Of a stretch of DNA of 64,000 bases, positions 1 through 9,586 are shown in pieces (the first letter of the stretch is position 1; the number at the start of each line of letters is the position of its first letter). The stretch covers positions 868,001-932,000 of the forward strand of contig JBAIAA010000413.1 in assembly GCA_037893245.1 (NCBI GenBank), written 5' to 3'. The position numbers and the translations under genes are program-made. The DNA is from Crossaster papposus. Its lineage: Eukaryota > Echinodermata > Asteroidea > Velatida > Solasteridae. The notes beneath the pieces were generated by a model. The model was not told where the DNA came from. It searched no databases and saw only the letters and a program-made list of their open reading frames with translations.

Positions 1-1
1 T

Positions 2-454
2 ATGCTATATTTACACAATCCCACCATTTCTTTCACCAAACGGCATCCGTTTTCAAAAGAAATTGTGGGGGCACTTTTAATGCAAATGAGCTAGCGTAGA
101 AATGTTCCTTACTAATTCAAGTCCCATTGAAAAGAGTGTAAAATCAACAATGTTTACGACCAAGTTTCTTGCACACCGACATCACTGGGGTTTCTCAAAC
201 AACAATCAGATTATTGTCTTGGTCTTTATCTTTTTTCATTTCTTTTCAATTTTTAGTAGGTTAGCCAATTACATTTTTTAATATTCACACCGAAAGAAAC
301 ACACCTCCCGAAAAGTGATACTTCCCGAGCCTGCAAGCAGCCATTTTACAAATGGCATCCCTCCACGTTCTAGGGCAATTAGGACCCATTTTTCAACCGT
401 AATTTTGTCAAGTCTGCCCTCGGATTGAAGCTCAAAAACCAGGGAGTTGATCCA
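2..454 (+). repeat. short monomer, 453 bp, palindrome absent
   Basis: The 35 bp carrying the palindrome is missing: CCTTAC runs straight into TAATTCAAG. It is 2 bp longer than the other short type because it reads TCTTTTTTCATTTC instead of TCTTTCCATTTC. It also has ATGTTTACGACC rather than ATGTTCACGACC, and ends CTCGG/GATCCA. The same variant set recurs in the monomer at 4273. Confidence 0.95.
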
Positions 455-490
455 ATGCTATATTTACACAATCCCACCATTTCTTTCACC

Positions 491-505
491 AAACGGCATC
501 CGTTT
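491..505. repeat. short dyad AAACGG-CAT-CCGTTT
   Basis: Perfect 6-bp arms with a 3-nt spacer, at positions 37-51 of each monomer. Four monomers (25626, 27084, 30972, 31944) have AAACAG in the left arm, which breaks one pair. Function unknown. Confidence 0.85.
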
Positions 506-565
506 TCAAAAGAAATTGTGGGGGCACTTTTAATGCAAATGAGCTAGCGTAGAAATGTTCCTTAC

Positions 566-605
566 AATTAGGGTGGTGCACCCTATAGGGTGCACCTGCC
601 TAATT
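566..605. repeat. 40-bp imperfect palindrome with perfect 22-bp core
   Basis: The core at 575-596 reads GGTGCACC, then CTATAG, then GGTGCACC. Each part is itself self-complementary, so the 22 bp is a perfect palindrome and also a direct repeat of GGTGCACC. After a 2-bp mismatch on each side (GT and TG), the arms AATTAGG (566-572) and CCTAATT (599-605) pair again. It occurs at monomer positions 112-151 in every monomer except four. It could extrude as a cruciform or bind a dimeric protein; neither is shown by sequence alone. Confidence 0.93.
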
Positions 606-689
606 CAAGTCCCATTGAAAAGAGTGTAAAATCAACAATGTTCACGACCAAGTTTCTTGCACACCGACATCACTGGGGTTTCTCAAACA

Positions 690-705
690 ACAATCAGATT
701 ATTGT
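690..705. repeat. weak dyad ACAAT-CAGATT-ATTGT
   Basis: Five-base complementary arms around a 6-nt spacer, at monomer positions 236-251. It is short enough to be chance, but it was unchanged in the copies I inspected. Confidence 0.5.
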
Positions 706-798
706 CTTGGTCTTTATCTTTCCATTTCTTTTCAATTTTTAGTAGGTTAGCCAATTACATTTTTTAATATTCACACCGAAAGAAACACACCTCCCGAA

Positions 799-809
799 AA
801 GTGATACTT
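799..809. repeat. short dyad AAGT-GAT-ACTT
   Basis: Four-base arms with a 3-nt spacer at monomer positions 345-355, lying between two direct copies of TCCCGA. Weak alone, but it shares the 3-nt spacer of the dyads at monomer positions 37-51 and 372-388. Confidence 0.5.
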
Positions 810-825
810 CCCGAGCCTGCAAGCA

Positions 826-842
826 GCCATTTTACAAATGGC
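826..842. repeat. short dyad GCCATTT-TAC-AAATGGC
   Basis: Perfect 7-bp arms with a 3-nt spacer at monomer positions 372-388. In monomers starting at 50409, 53811 and 58185 the T of the spacer is C (GCCATTT-CAC-AAATGGC): the change falls in the loop and leaves the stem intact. Confidence 0.85.
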
Positions 843-1426
843 ATCCCTCCACGTTCTAGGGCAATTAGGACCCATTTTTCAACCGTAATTTTGTCAAGTC
901 TGCCCTCAGATTGAAGCTCAAAAACCAGGGAGTTGATCCTATGCTATATTTACACAATCCCACCATTTCTTTCACCAAACGGCATCCGTTTTCAAAAGAA
1001 ATTGTGGGGGCACTTTTAATGCAAATGAGCTAGCGTAGAAATGTTCCTTACAATTAGGGTGGTGCACCCTATAGGGTGCACCTGCCTAATTCAAGTCCCA
1101 TGGAAAACAGTGTAAAATCAACAATGTTCACGACCAAGTTTCTTGCACACCGACATCACTGGGGTTTCTCAAACAACAATCAGATTATTGTCTTGGTCTT
1201 TATCTTTCCATTTCTTTTCAATTTTTAGTAGGTTAGCCAATTACATTTTTTAATATTCACACCGAAAGAAACACACCTCCCGAAGAGTGATACTTCCCGA
1301 GCCTGCAAGCAGCCATTTTACAAATGGCATCCCTCCACGTTCTAGGGCAATTAGGACCCATTTTTCAACCGTAATTTTGTCAAGTCTGCCCTCAGATTGA
1401 AGCTCAAAAACCAGGGAGTTGATCCT

Positions 1427-1912
1427 ATGCTATATTTACACAATCCCACCATTTCTTTCACCAAACGGCATCCGTTTTCAAAAGAAATTGTGGGGGCACT
1501 TTTAATGCAAATGAGCTAGCGTAGAAATGTTCCTTACAATTAGGGTGGTGCACCCTATAGGGTGCACCTGCCTAATTCAAGTCCCATGGAAAACAGTGTA
1601 AAATCAACAATGTTCACGACCAAGTTTCTTGCACACCGACATCACTGGGGTTTCTCAAACAACAATCAGATTATTGTCTTGGTCTTTATCTTTCCATTTC
1701 TTTTCAATTTTTAGTAGGTTAGCCAATTACATTTTTTAATATTCACACCGAAAGAAACACACCTCCCGAAAAGTGATACTTCCCGAGCCTGCAAGCAGCC
1801 ATTTTACAAATGGCATCCCTCCACGTTCTAGGGCAATTAGGACCCATTTTTCAACCGTAATTTTGTCAAGTCTGCCCTCAGATTGAAGCTCAAAAACCAG
1901 GGAGTTGATCCT
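1427..1912 (+). repeat. class 3 monomer between repeated blocks
   Basis: Standard 486-bp copy with CCCATGGAAAACAG (an NcoI site CCATGG), CTTGGTC and CTCAG/GATCCT. It resembles the copy before it but lacks the GAAGAG variant. Nothing else notable. Confidence 0.9.
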
Positions 1913-2849
1913 ATGCTATATTTACACAATCCCACCATTTCTTTCACCAAACGGCATCCGTTTTCAAAAGAAATTGTGGGGGCACTTTTAATGCAAATGA
2001 GCTAGCGTAGAAATGTTCCTTACAATTAGGGTGGTGCACCCTATAGGGTGCACCTGCCTAATTCAAGTCCCATTGAAAACAGTGTAAAATCAACAATGTT
2101 CACGACCAAGTTTCTTGCACACCGACATCACTGGGCTTTCTCAAACAACAATCAGATTATTGTCTTGGTCTTTATCTTTCCATTTCTTTTCAATTTTTAG
2201 TAGGTTAGCCAATTACATTTTTTAATATTCACACCGAAAGAAACACACCTCCCGAAAAGTGATACTTCCCGAGCCTGCAAGCAGCCATTTTACAAATGGC
2301 ATCCCTCCACGTTCTAGGGCAATTAGGACCCATTTTTCAACCGTAATTTTGTCAAGTCTGCCCTCAGATTGAAGCTCAAAAACCAGGGAGTTGATCCTAT
2401 GCTTTATTTACACAATCCCACCATTTCTTTCACCAAACGGCATCCGTTTTCAAAAGAAATTGTGGGGGCACTTTTAATGCAAATGAGCTAGCGTAGAAAT
2501 GTTCCTTACTAATTCAAGTCCCATTGAAAAGAGTGTAAAATCAACAATGTTCACGACCAAGTTTCTTGCACACCGACATCACTGGGGTTTCTCAAACAAC
2601 AATCAGATTATTGTCTTGGTCTTTATCTTTCCATTTCTTTTCAATTTTTAGTAGGTTAGCTAATTACATTTTTTAATATTCACACCGAAAGAAACACACC
2701 TCCCGAAAAGTGATACTTCCCGAGCCTGCAAGCAGCCATTTTACAAATGGCATCCCTCCACGTTCTAGGGCAATTAGGACCCATTTTTCAACCGTAATTT
2801 TGTCAAGTCTGCCCTCAGATTGAAGCTCAAAAACCAGGGAGTTGATCCT
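1913..2849 (+). repeat. 937-bp dimer, copy 1
   Basis: One 486-bp class 2 monomer with the rare CACTGGGCTTTC, followed by one 451-bp palindrome-less class 1 monomer that starts ATGCTTTATTT. The next 937 bp repeat this order with the same private variants, so the pair was duplicated as a unit. Confidence 0.92.
2399..2849 (+). repeat. short monomer, 451 bp, palindrome absent
   Basis: Same 35-bp absence and same junction as the other short copies. It begins ATGCTTTATTT, has the private GTTAGCTAATT variant, and is class 1. It is the second unit of the first copy of the duplicated 937-bp dimer. Confidence 0.95.
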
Positions 2850-3786
2850 ATGCTATATTTACACAATCCCACCATTTCTTTCACCAAACGGCATCCGTTT
2901 TCAAAAGAAATTGTGGGGGCACTTTTAATGCAAATGAGCTAGCGTAGAAATGTTCCTTACAATTAGGGTGGTGCACCCTATAGGGTGCACCTGCCTAATT
3001 CAAGTCCCATTGAAAACAGTGTAAAATCAACAATGTTCACGACCAAGTTTCTTGCACACCGACATCACTGGGCTTTCTCAAACAACAATCAGATTATTGT
3101 CTTGGTCTTTATCTTTCCATTTCTTTTCAATTTTTAGTAGGTTAGCCAATTACATTTTTTAATATTCACACCGAAAGAAACACACCTCCCGAAAAGTGAT
3201 ACTTCCCGAGCCTGCAAGCAGCCATTTTACAAATGGCATCCCTCCACGTTCTAGGGCAATTAGGACCCATTTTTCAACCGTAATTTTGTCAAGTCTGCCC
3301 TCAGATTGAAGCTCAAAAACCAGGGAGTTGATCCTATGCTTTATTTACACAATCCCACCATTTCTTTCACCAAACGGCATCCGTTTTCAAAAGAAATTGT
3401 GGGGGCACTTTTAATGCAAATGAGCTAGCGTAGAAATGTTCCTTACTAATTCAAGTCCCATTGAAAAGAGTGTAAAATCAACAATGTTCACGACCAAGTT
3501 TCTTGCACACCGACATCACTGGGGTTTCTCAAACAACAATCAGATTATTGTCTTGGTCTTTATCTTTCCATTTCTTTTCAATTTTTAGTAGGTTAGCCAA
3601 TTACATTTTTTAATATTCACACCGAAAGAAACACACCTCCCGAAAAGTGATACTTCCCGAGCCTGCAAGCAGCCATTTTACAAATGGCATCCCTCCACGT
3701 TCTAGGGCAATTAGGACCCATTTTTCAACCGTAATTTTGTCAAGTCTGCCCTCGGATTGAAGCTCAAAAACCAGGGAGTTGATCCA
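2850..3786 (+). repeat. 937-bp dimer, copy 2
   Basis: Same arrangement as 1913-2849 (GGGCTTTC monomer plus short ATGCTTTATTT monomer). It differs in the second unit by GCCAATT and the CTCGG/GATCCA end. Confidence 0.92.
3336..3786 (+). repeat. short monomer, 451 bp, palindrome absent
   Basis: Begins ATGCTTTATTT like its counterpart at 2399 but has GTTAGCCAATT and ends CTCGG/GATCCA. It is the second unit of the second 937-bp dimer copy. Confidence 0.95.
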
Positions 3787-4272
3787 ATGCTATATTTACA
3801 CAATCCCACCATTTCTTTCACCAAACGGCATCCGTTTTCAAAAGAAATGGTGGGGGCACTTTTAATGCAAATGAGCTAGCGTAGAAATGTTCCTTACAAT
3901 TAGGGTGGTGCACCCTATAGGGTGCACCTGCCTAATTCAAGTCCCATTGAAAACAGTGTAAAATCAACAATGTTCACGACCAAGTTTCTTGCACACCAAC
4001 ATCACTGGGGTTTCTCAAACAACAATCAGATTATTGTCTTGATCTTTATCTTTCCATTTCTTTTCAATTTTTAGTAGGTTAGCCAATTACATTTTTTAAT
4101 ATTCACACCAAAAGAAACACACCTCCCGAAAAGTGATACTTCCCGAGCCTGCAAGCAGCCATTTTACAAATGGCATCCCTCCACGTTCTAGGGCAATTAG
4201 GACCCATTTTTCAACCGTAATTTTGTCAAGTCTGCCCTCAGATTGAAGCTCAAAAACCAGGGAGTTGATCCT
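3787..4272 (+). repeat. class 2 monomer with AAATGGTGGG and CTTGATC
   Basis: Standard length. It is the first of the AAATGG / CTTGATC / CACCAAAAG haplotype that recurs down to 38261. It has a private CACCAACATC change in place of CACCGACATC. Flanked on the right by the second copy of the 3-monomer block. Confidence 0.9.
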
Positions 4273-4725
4273 ATGCTATATTTACACAATCCCACCATTT
4301 CTTTCACCAAACGGCATCCGTTTTCAAAAGAAATTGTGGGGGCACTTTTAATGCAAATGAGCTAGCGTAGAAATGTTCCTTACTAATTCAAGTCCCATTG
4401 AAAAGAGTGTAAAATCAACAATGTTTACGACCAAGTTTCTTGCACACCGACATCACTGGGGTTTCTCAAACAACAATCAGATTATTGTCTTGGTCTTTAT
4501 CTTTTTTCATTTCTTTTCAATTTTTAGTAGGTTAGCCAATTACATTTTTTAATATTCACACCGAAAGAAACACACCTCCCGAAAAGTGATACTTCCCGAG
4601 CCTGCAAGCAGCCATTTTACAAATGGCATCCCTCCACGTTCTAGGGCAATTAGGACCCATTTTTCAACCGTAATTTTGTCAAGTCTGCCCTCGGATTGAA
4701 GCTCAAAAACCAGGGAGTTGATCCA
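4273..4725 (+). repeat. short monomer, 453 bp, palindrome absent
   Basis: Repeats the variant set of the first monomer (six-T run, ATGTTTACGACC, CTCGG/GATCCA). It is the last palindrome-less monomer in the window; every later copy carries the palindrome. Confidence 0.95.
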
Positions 4726-5697
4726 ATGCTATATTTACACAATCCCACCATTTCTTTCACCAAACGGCATCCGTTTTCAAAAGAAATTGTGGGGGCACTT
4801 TTAATGCAAATGAGCTAGCGTAGAAATGTTCCTTACAATTAGGGTGGTGCACCCTATAGGGTGCACCTGCCTAATTCAAGTCCCATTGAAAAGAGTGTAA
4901 AATCAACAATGTTCACGACCAAGTTTCTTGCACACCGACATCACTGGGGTTTCTCAAACAACAATCAGATTATTGTCTTGGTCTTTATCTTTCCATTTCT
5001 TTTCAATTTTTAGTAGGTTAGCCAATTACATTTTTTAATATTCACACCGAAAGAAACACACCTCCCGAAAAGTGATACTTCCCGAGCCTGCAAGCAGCCA
5101 TTTTACAAATGGCATCCCTCCACGTTCTAGGGCAATTAGGACCCATTTTTCAACCGTAATTTTGTCAAGTCTGCCCTCAGATTGAAGCTCAAAAACCAGG
5201 GAGTTGATCCTATGCTATATTTACACAATCCCACCATTTCTTTCACCAAACGGCATCCGTTTTCAAAAGAAATTGTGGGGGCACTTTTAATGCAAATGAG
5301 CTAGCGTAGAAATGTTCCTTACAATTAGGGTGGTGCACCCTATAGGGTGCACCTGCCTAATTCAAGTCCCATGGAAAACAGTGTAAAATCAACAATGTTC
5401 ACGACCAAGTTTCTTGCACACCGACATCACTGGGGTTTCTCAAACAACAATCAGATTATTGTCTTGGTCTTTATCTTTCCATTTCTTTTCAATTTTTAGT
5501 AGGTTAGCCAATTACATTTTTTAATATTCACACCGAAAGAAACACACCTCCCGAAGAGTGATACTTCCCGAGCCTGCAAGCAGCCATTTTACAAATGGCA
5601 TCCCTCCACGTTCTAGGGCAATTAGGACCCATTTTTCAACCGTAATTTTGTCAAGTCTGCCCTCAGATTGAAGCTCAAAAACCAGGGAGTTGATCCA
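4273..5697 (+). repeat. 3-monomer block, copy 2 of a duplicated segment
   Basis: Monomers at 4273, 4726 and 5212 repeat the order and rare variants of 2-1426: missing palindrome with six-T run, then class 1, then class 3 with CCCGAAGAGTG. Confidence 0.88.
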
Positions 5698-8600
5698 ATG
5701 CTATATTTACACAATCCCACCATTTCTTTCACCAAACGGCATCCGTTTTCAAAAGAAATTGTGGGGGCACTTTTAATGCAAATGAGCTAGCGTAGAAATG
5801 TTCCTTACAATTAGGGTGGTGCACCCTATAGGGTGCACCTGCCTAATTCAAGTCCCATTGAAAAGAGTGTAAAATCAACAATGTTCACGACCAAGTTTCT
5901 TGCACACCGACATCACTGGGGTTTCTCAAACAACAATCAGATTATTGTCTTGGTCTTTATCTTTCCATTTCTTTTCAATTTTTAGTAGGTTAGCCAATTA
6001 CATTTTTTAATATTCACACCGAAAGAAACACACCTCCCGAAAAGTGATACTTCCCGAGCCTGCAAGCAGCCATTTTACAAATGGCATCCCTCCACGTTCT
6101 AGGGCAATTAGGACCCATTTTTCAACCGTAATTTTGTCAAGTCTGCCCTCAGATTGAAGCTCAAAAACCAGGGAGTTGATCCTATGCTATATTTACACAA
6201 TCCCACCATTTCTTTCACCAAACGGCATCCGTTTTCAAAAGAAATTGTGGGGGCACTTTTAATGCAAATGAGCTAGCGTAGAAATGTTCCTTACAATTAG
6301 GGTGGTGCACCCTATAGGGTGCACCTGCCTAATTCAAGTCCCATTGAAAAGAGTGTAAAATCAACAATGTTCACGACCAAGTTTCTTGCACACCGACATC
6401 ACTGGGGTTTCTCAAACAACAATCAGATTATTGTCTTGATCTTTATCTTTCCATTTCTTTTCAATTTTTAGTAGGTTAGCCAATTACATTTTTTAATATT
6501 CACACCAAAAGAAACACACCTCCCGAAAAGTGATACTTCCCGAGCCTGCAAGCAGCCATTTTACAAATGGCATCCCTCCACGTTCTAGGGCAATTAGGAC
6601 CCATTTTTCAACCGTAATTTTGTCAAGTCTGCCCTCAGATTGAAGCTCAAAAACCAGGGAGTTGATCCTATGCTATATTTACACAATCCCACCATTTCTT
6701 TCACCAAACGGCATCCGTTTTCAAAAGAAATTGTGGGGGCACTTTTAATGCAAATGAGCTAGCGTAGAAATGTTCCTTACAATTAGGGTGGTGCACCCTA
6801 TAGGGTGCACCTGCCTAATTCAAGTCCCATTGAAAAGAGTGTAAAATCAACAATGTTCACGACCAAGTTTCTTGCACACCGACATCACTGGGGTTTCTCA
6901 AACAACAATCAGATTATTGTCTTGATCTTTATCTTTCCATTTCTTTTCAATTTTTAGTAGGTTAGCCAATTACATTTTTTAATATTCACACCAAAAGAAA
7001 CACACCTCCCGAAAAGTGATACTTCCCGAGCCTGCAAGCAGCCATTTTACAAATGGCATCCCTCCACGTTCTAGGGCAATTAGGACCCATTTTTCAACCG
7101 TAATTTTGTCAAGTCTGCCCTCAGATTGAAGCTCAAAAACCAGGGAGTTGATCCTATGCTATATTTACACAATCCCACCATTTCTTTCACCAAACGGCAT
7201 CCGTTTTCAAAAGAAATTGTGGGGGCACTTTTAATGCAAATGAGCTAGCGTAGAAATGTTCCTTACAATTAGGGTGGTGCACCCTATAGGGTGCACCTGC
7301 CTAATTCAAGTCCCATTGAAAAGAGTGTAAAATCAACAATGTTCACGACCAAGTTTCTTGCACACCGACATCACTGGGGTTTCTCAAACAACAATCAGAT
7401 TATTGTCTTGGTCTTTATCTTTCCATTTCTTTTCAATTTTTAGTAGGTTAGCCAATTACATTTTTTAATATTCACACCGAAAGAAACACACCTCCCGAAA
7501 AGTGATACTTCCCGAGCCTGCAAGCAGCCATTTTACAAATGGCATCCCTCCACGTTCTAGGGCAATCAGGACCCATTTTTCAACCGTAATTTTGTCAAGT
7601 CTGCCCTCAGATTGAAGTTCAAAAACCAGGGAGTTGATCCTATGCTATATTTACACAATCCCACCATTTCTTTCACCAAACGGCATCCGTTTTCAAAAGA
7701 AATTGTGGGGGCACTTTTAATGCAAATGAGCTAGCGTAGAAATGTTCCTTACAATTAGGGTGGTGCACCCTATAGGGTGCACCTGCCTAATTCAAGTCCC
7801 ATTGAAAAGAGTGTAAAATCAACAATGTTCACGACCAAGTTTCTTGCACACCGACATCACTAGGGTTTCTCAAACAACAATCAGATTATTGTCTTGATCT
7901 TTATCTTTCCATTTCTTTTCAATTTTTAGTAGGTTAGCCAATTACATTTTTTAATATTCACACCAAAAGAAACACACCTCCCGAAAAGTGATACTTCCCG
8001 AGCCTGCAAGCAGCCATTTTACAAATGGCATCCCTCCACGTTCTAGGGCAATTAGGACCCATTTTTCAACCGTAATTTTGTCAAGTCTGCCCTCAGATTG
8101 AAGCTCAAAAACCAGGGAGTTGATCCTATGCTATATTTACACAATCCCACCATTTCTTTCACCAAACGGCATCCGTTTTCAAAAGAAATTGTGGGGGCAC
8201 TTTTAATGCAAATGAGCTAGCGTAGAAATGTTCCTTACAATTAGGGTGGTGCACCCTATAGGGTGCACCTGCCTAATTCAAGTCCCATTGAAAACAGTGT
8301 AAAATCAACAATGTTCACGACCAAGTTTCTTGCACACCGACATCACTGGGGTTTCTCAAACAACAATCAGATTATTGTCTTGGTCTTTATCTTTCCATTT
8401 CTTTTCAATTTTTAGTAGGTTAGCCAATTACATTTTTTAATATTCACACCGAAAGAAACACACCTCCCGAAAAGTGATACTTCCCGAGCCTGCAAGCAGC
8501 CATTTTACAAATGGCATCCCTCCACGTTCTAGGGCAATTAGGACCCATTTTTCAACCGTAATTTTGTCAAGTCTGCCCTCGGATTGAAGCTCAAAAACCA

Positions 8601-9099
8601 GGGAGTTGATCAAATGCTATATTTACACAATCCCACCATTTCTTTCACCAAACGGCATCCGTTTTCAAAAGAAATTGTGGGGGCACTTTTAATGCAAATG
8701 AGCTAGCGTAGAAATGTTCCTTACAATTAGGGTGGTGCACCCTATAGGGTGCACCTGCCTAATTCAAGTCCCATTGAAAAGAGTGTAAAATCAACAATGT
8801 TCACGACCAAGTTTCTTGCACACCGACATCACTGGGGTTTCTCAAACAACAATCAGATTATTGTCTTGGTCTTTATCTTTCCATTTCTTTTCAATTTTTA
8901 GTAGGTTAGCCAATTACATTTTTTAATATTCACACCGAAAGAAACACACCTCCCGAAAAGTGATACTTCCCGAGCCTGCAAGCAGCCATTTTACAAATGG
9001 CATCCCTCCACGTTCTAGGGCAATTAGGACCCATTTTTCAACCGTAATTTTGTCAAGTCTGCCCTCAGATTGAAGCTCAAAAACCAGGGAGTTGATCCT

Positions 9100-9586
9100 A
9101 TGCTATATTTACACAATCCCACCATTTCTTTCACCAAACGGCATCCGTTTTCAAAAGAAATTGTGGGGGCACTTTTAATGCAAATGAGCTAGCGTAGAAA
9201 TGTTATTTACAATTAGGGTGGTGCACCCTATAGGGTGCACCTGCCTAATTCAAGTCCCATGGAAAACAGTGTAAAATCAACAATGTTCACGACCAAGTTT
9301 CTTGGCACACCGACATCACTGGGGTTTCTCGAACAACAATCAGATTATTGTCTTGGTCTTTATCTTTCCATTTCTTTTCAATTTTTAGTAGGTTAGCCAA
9401 TTACATTTTTTAATATTCACACCGAAAGAAACACACCTCCCGAAAAGTGATACTTCCCGAGCCTGCAAGCAGCCATTTTACAAATGGCATCCCTCCACGT
9501 TCTAGGGCAATTAGGACCCATTTTTCAACCGTAATTTTGTCAAGTCTGCCCTCAGATTGAAGCTCAAAAACCAGGGAGTTGATCCT
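9100..9586 (+). repeat. 487-bp monomer with 1-bp insertion
   Basis: Class 3 copy with an extra G (TTCTTGGCACACC for TTCTTGCACACC), plus private changes GTTATTTAC and CTCGAACAAC. It is among the most diverged single copies in the window. Confidence 0.9.

Larger units (their letters stand above)
455..940 (+). repeat. reference 486-bp monomer (class 1)
   Basis: This copy is used as the standard for describing the array. It runs from ATGCTATATTTACAC to GATCCT. In order it holds a dyad AAACGG-CAT-CCGTTT (monomer positions 37-51), a five-G run, the octamer ATGCAAAT (79-86), GCTAGC, the large palindrome (112-151), the class-defining SNP cluster (157-172), a weak dyad ACAAT/ATTGT (236-251), a T-rich stretch, AAGT-GAT-ACTT (345-355), GCCATTT-TAC-AAATGGC (372-388), and the CTCAG/CTCGG marker near the end. 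G+C is 197 of 486 bases (40.5%). No open frame of note exists in the usual monomer: the longest candidate is cut by the TAA in TTTTTTAATATTC. Confidence 0.95.
2..1426 (+). repeat. 3-monomer block, copy 1 of a duplicated segment
   Basis: Monomers at 2 (short, six-T), 455 (class 1) and 941 (class 3 with the rare CCCGAAGAGTG). The same three variants in the same order recur at 4273-5697, 4271 bp away. The only difference noted is the last junction, GATCCT here and GATCCA there. The window starts at this block, so the duplicated segment may extend further left. Confidence 0.88.

Noticed and set aside
515-535. LTR-retrotransposon polypurine tract near AAATTGTGGGGG
   Set aside because: A short purine-rich stretch alone; no primer-binding site, LTR ends or coding remnants anywhere in the repeat.
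566-600. 35-bp segment as a clean transposon (MITE) insertion with target duplication
   Set aside because: AATT flanks both sides, but removing the segment plus one AATT gives TTACAATTC, not the TTACTAATTC seen in the short monomers. It is far too short for a normal MITE. Deletion of a palindrome is at least as likely.
791-815. CENP-B box
   Set aside because: Neither strand of the CTCCCGA...TTCCCGA region meets the TTCG-NNNN-A-NN-CGGG pattern; only TTCGGG-like fragments are present.
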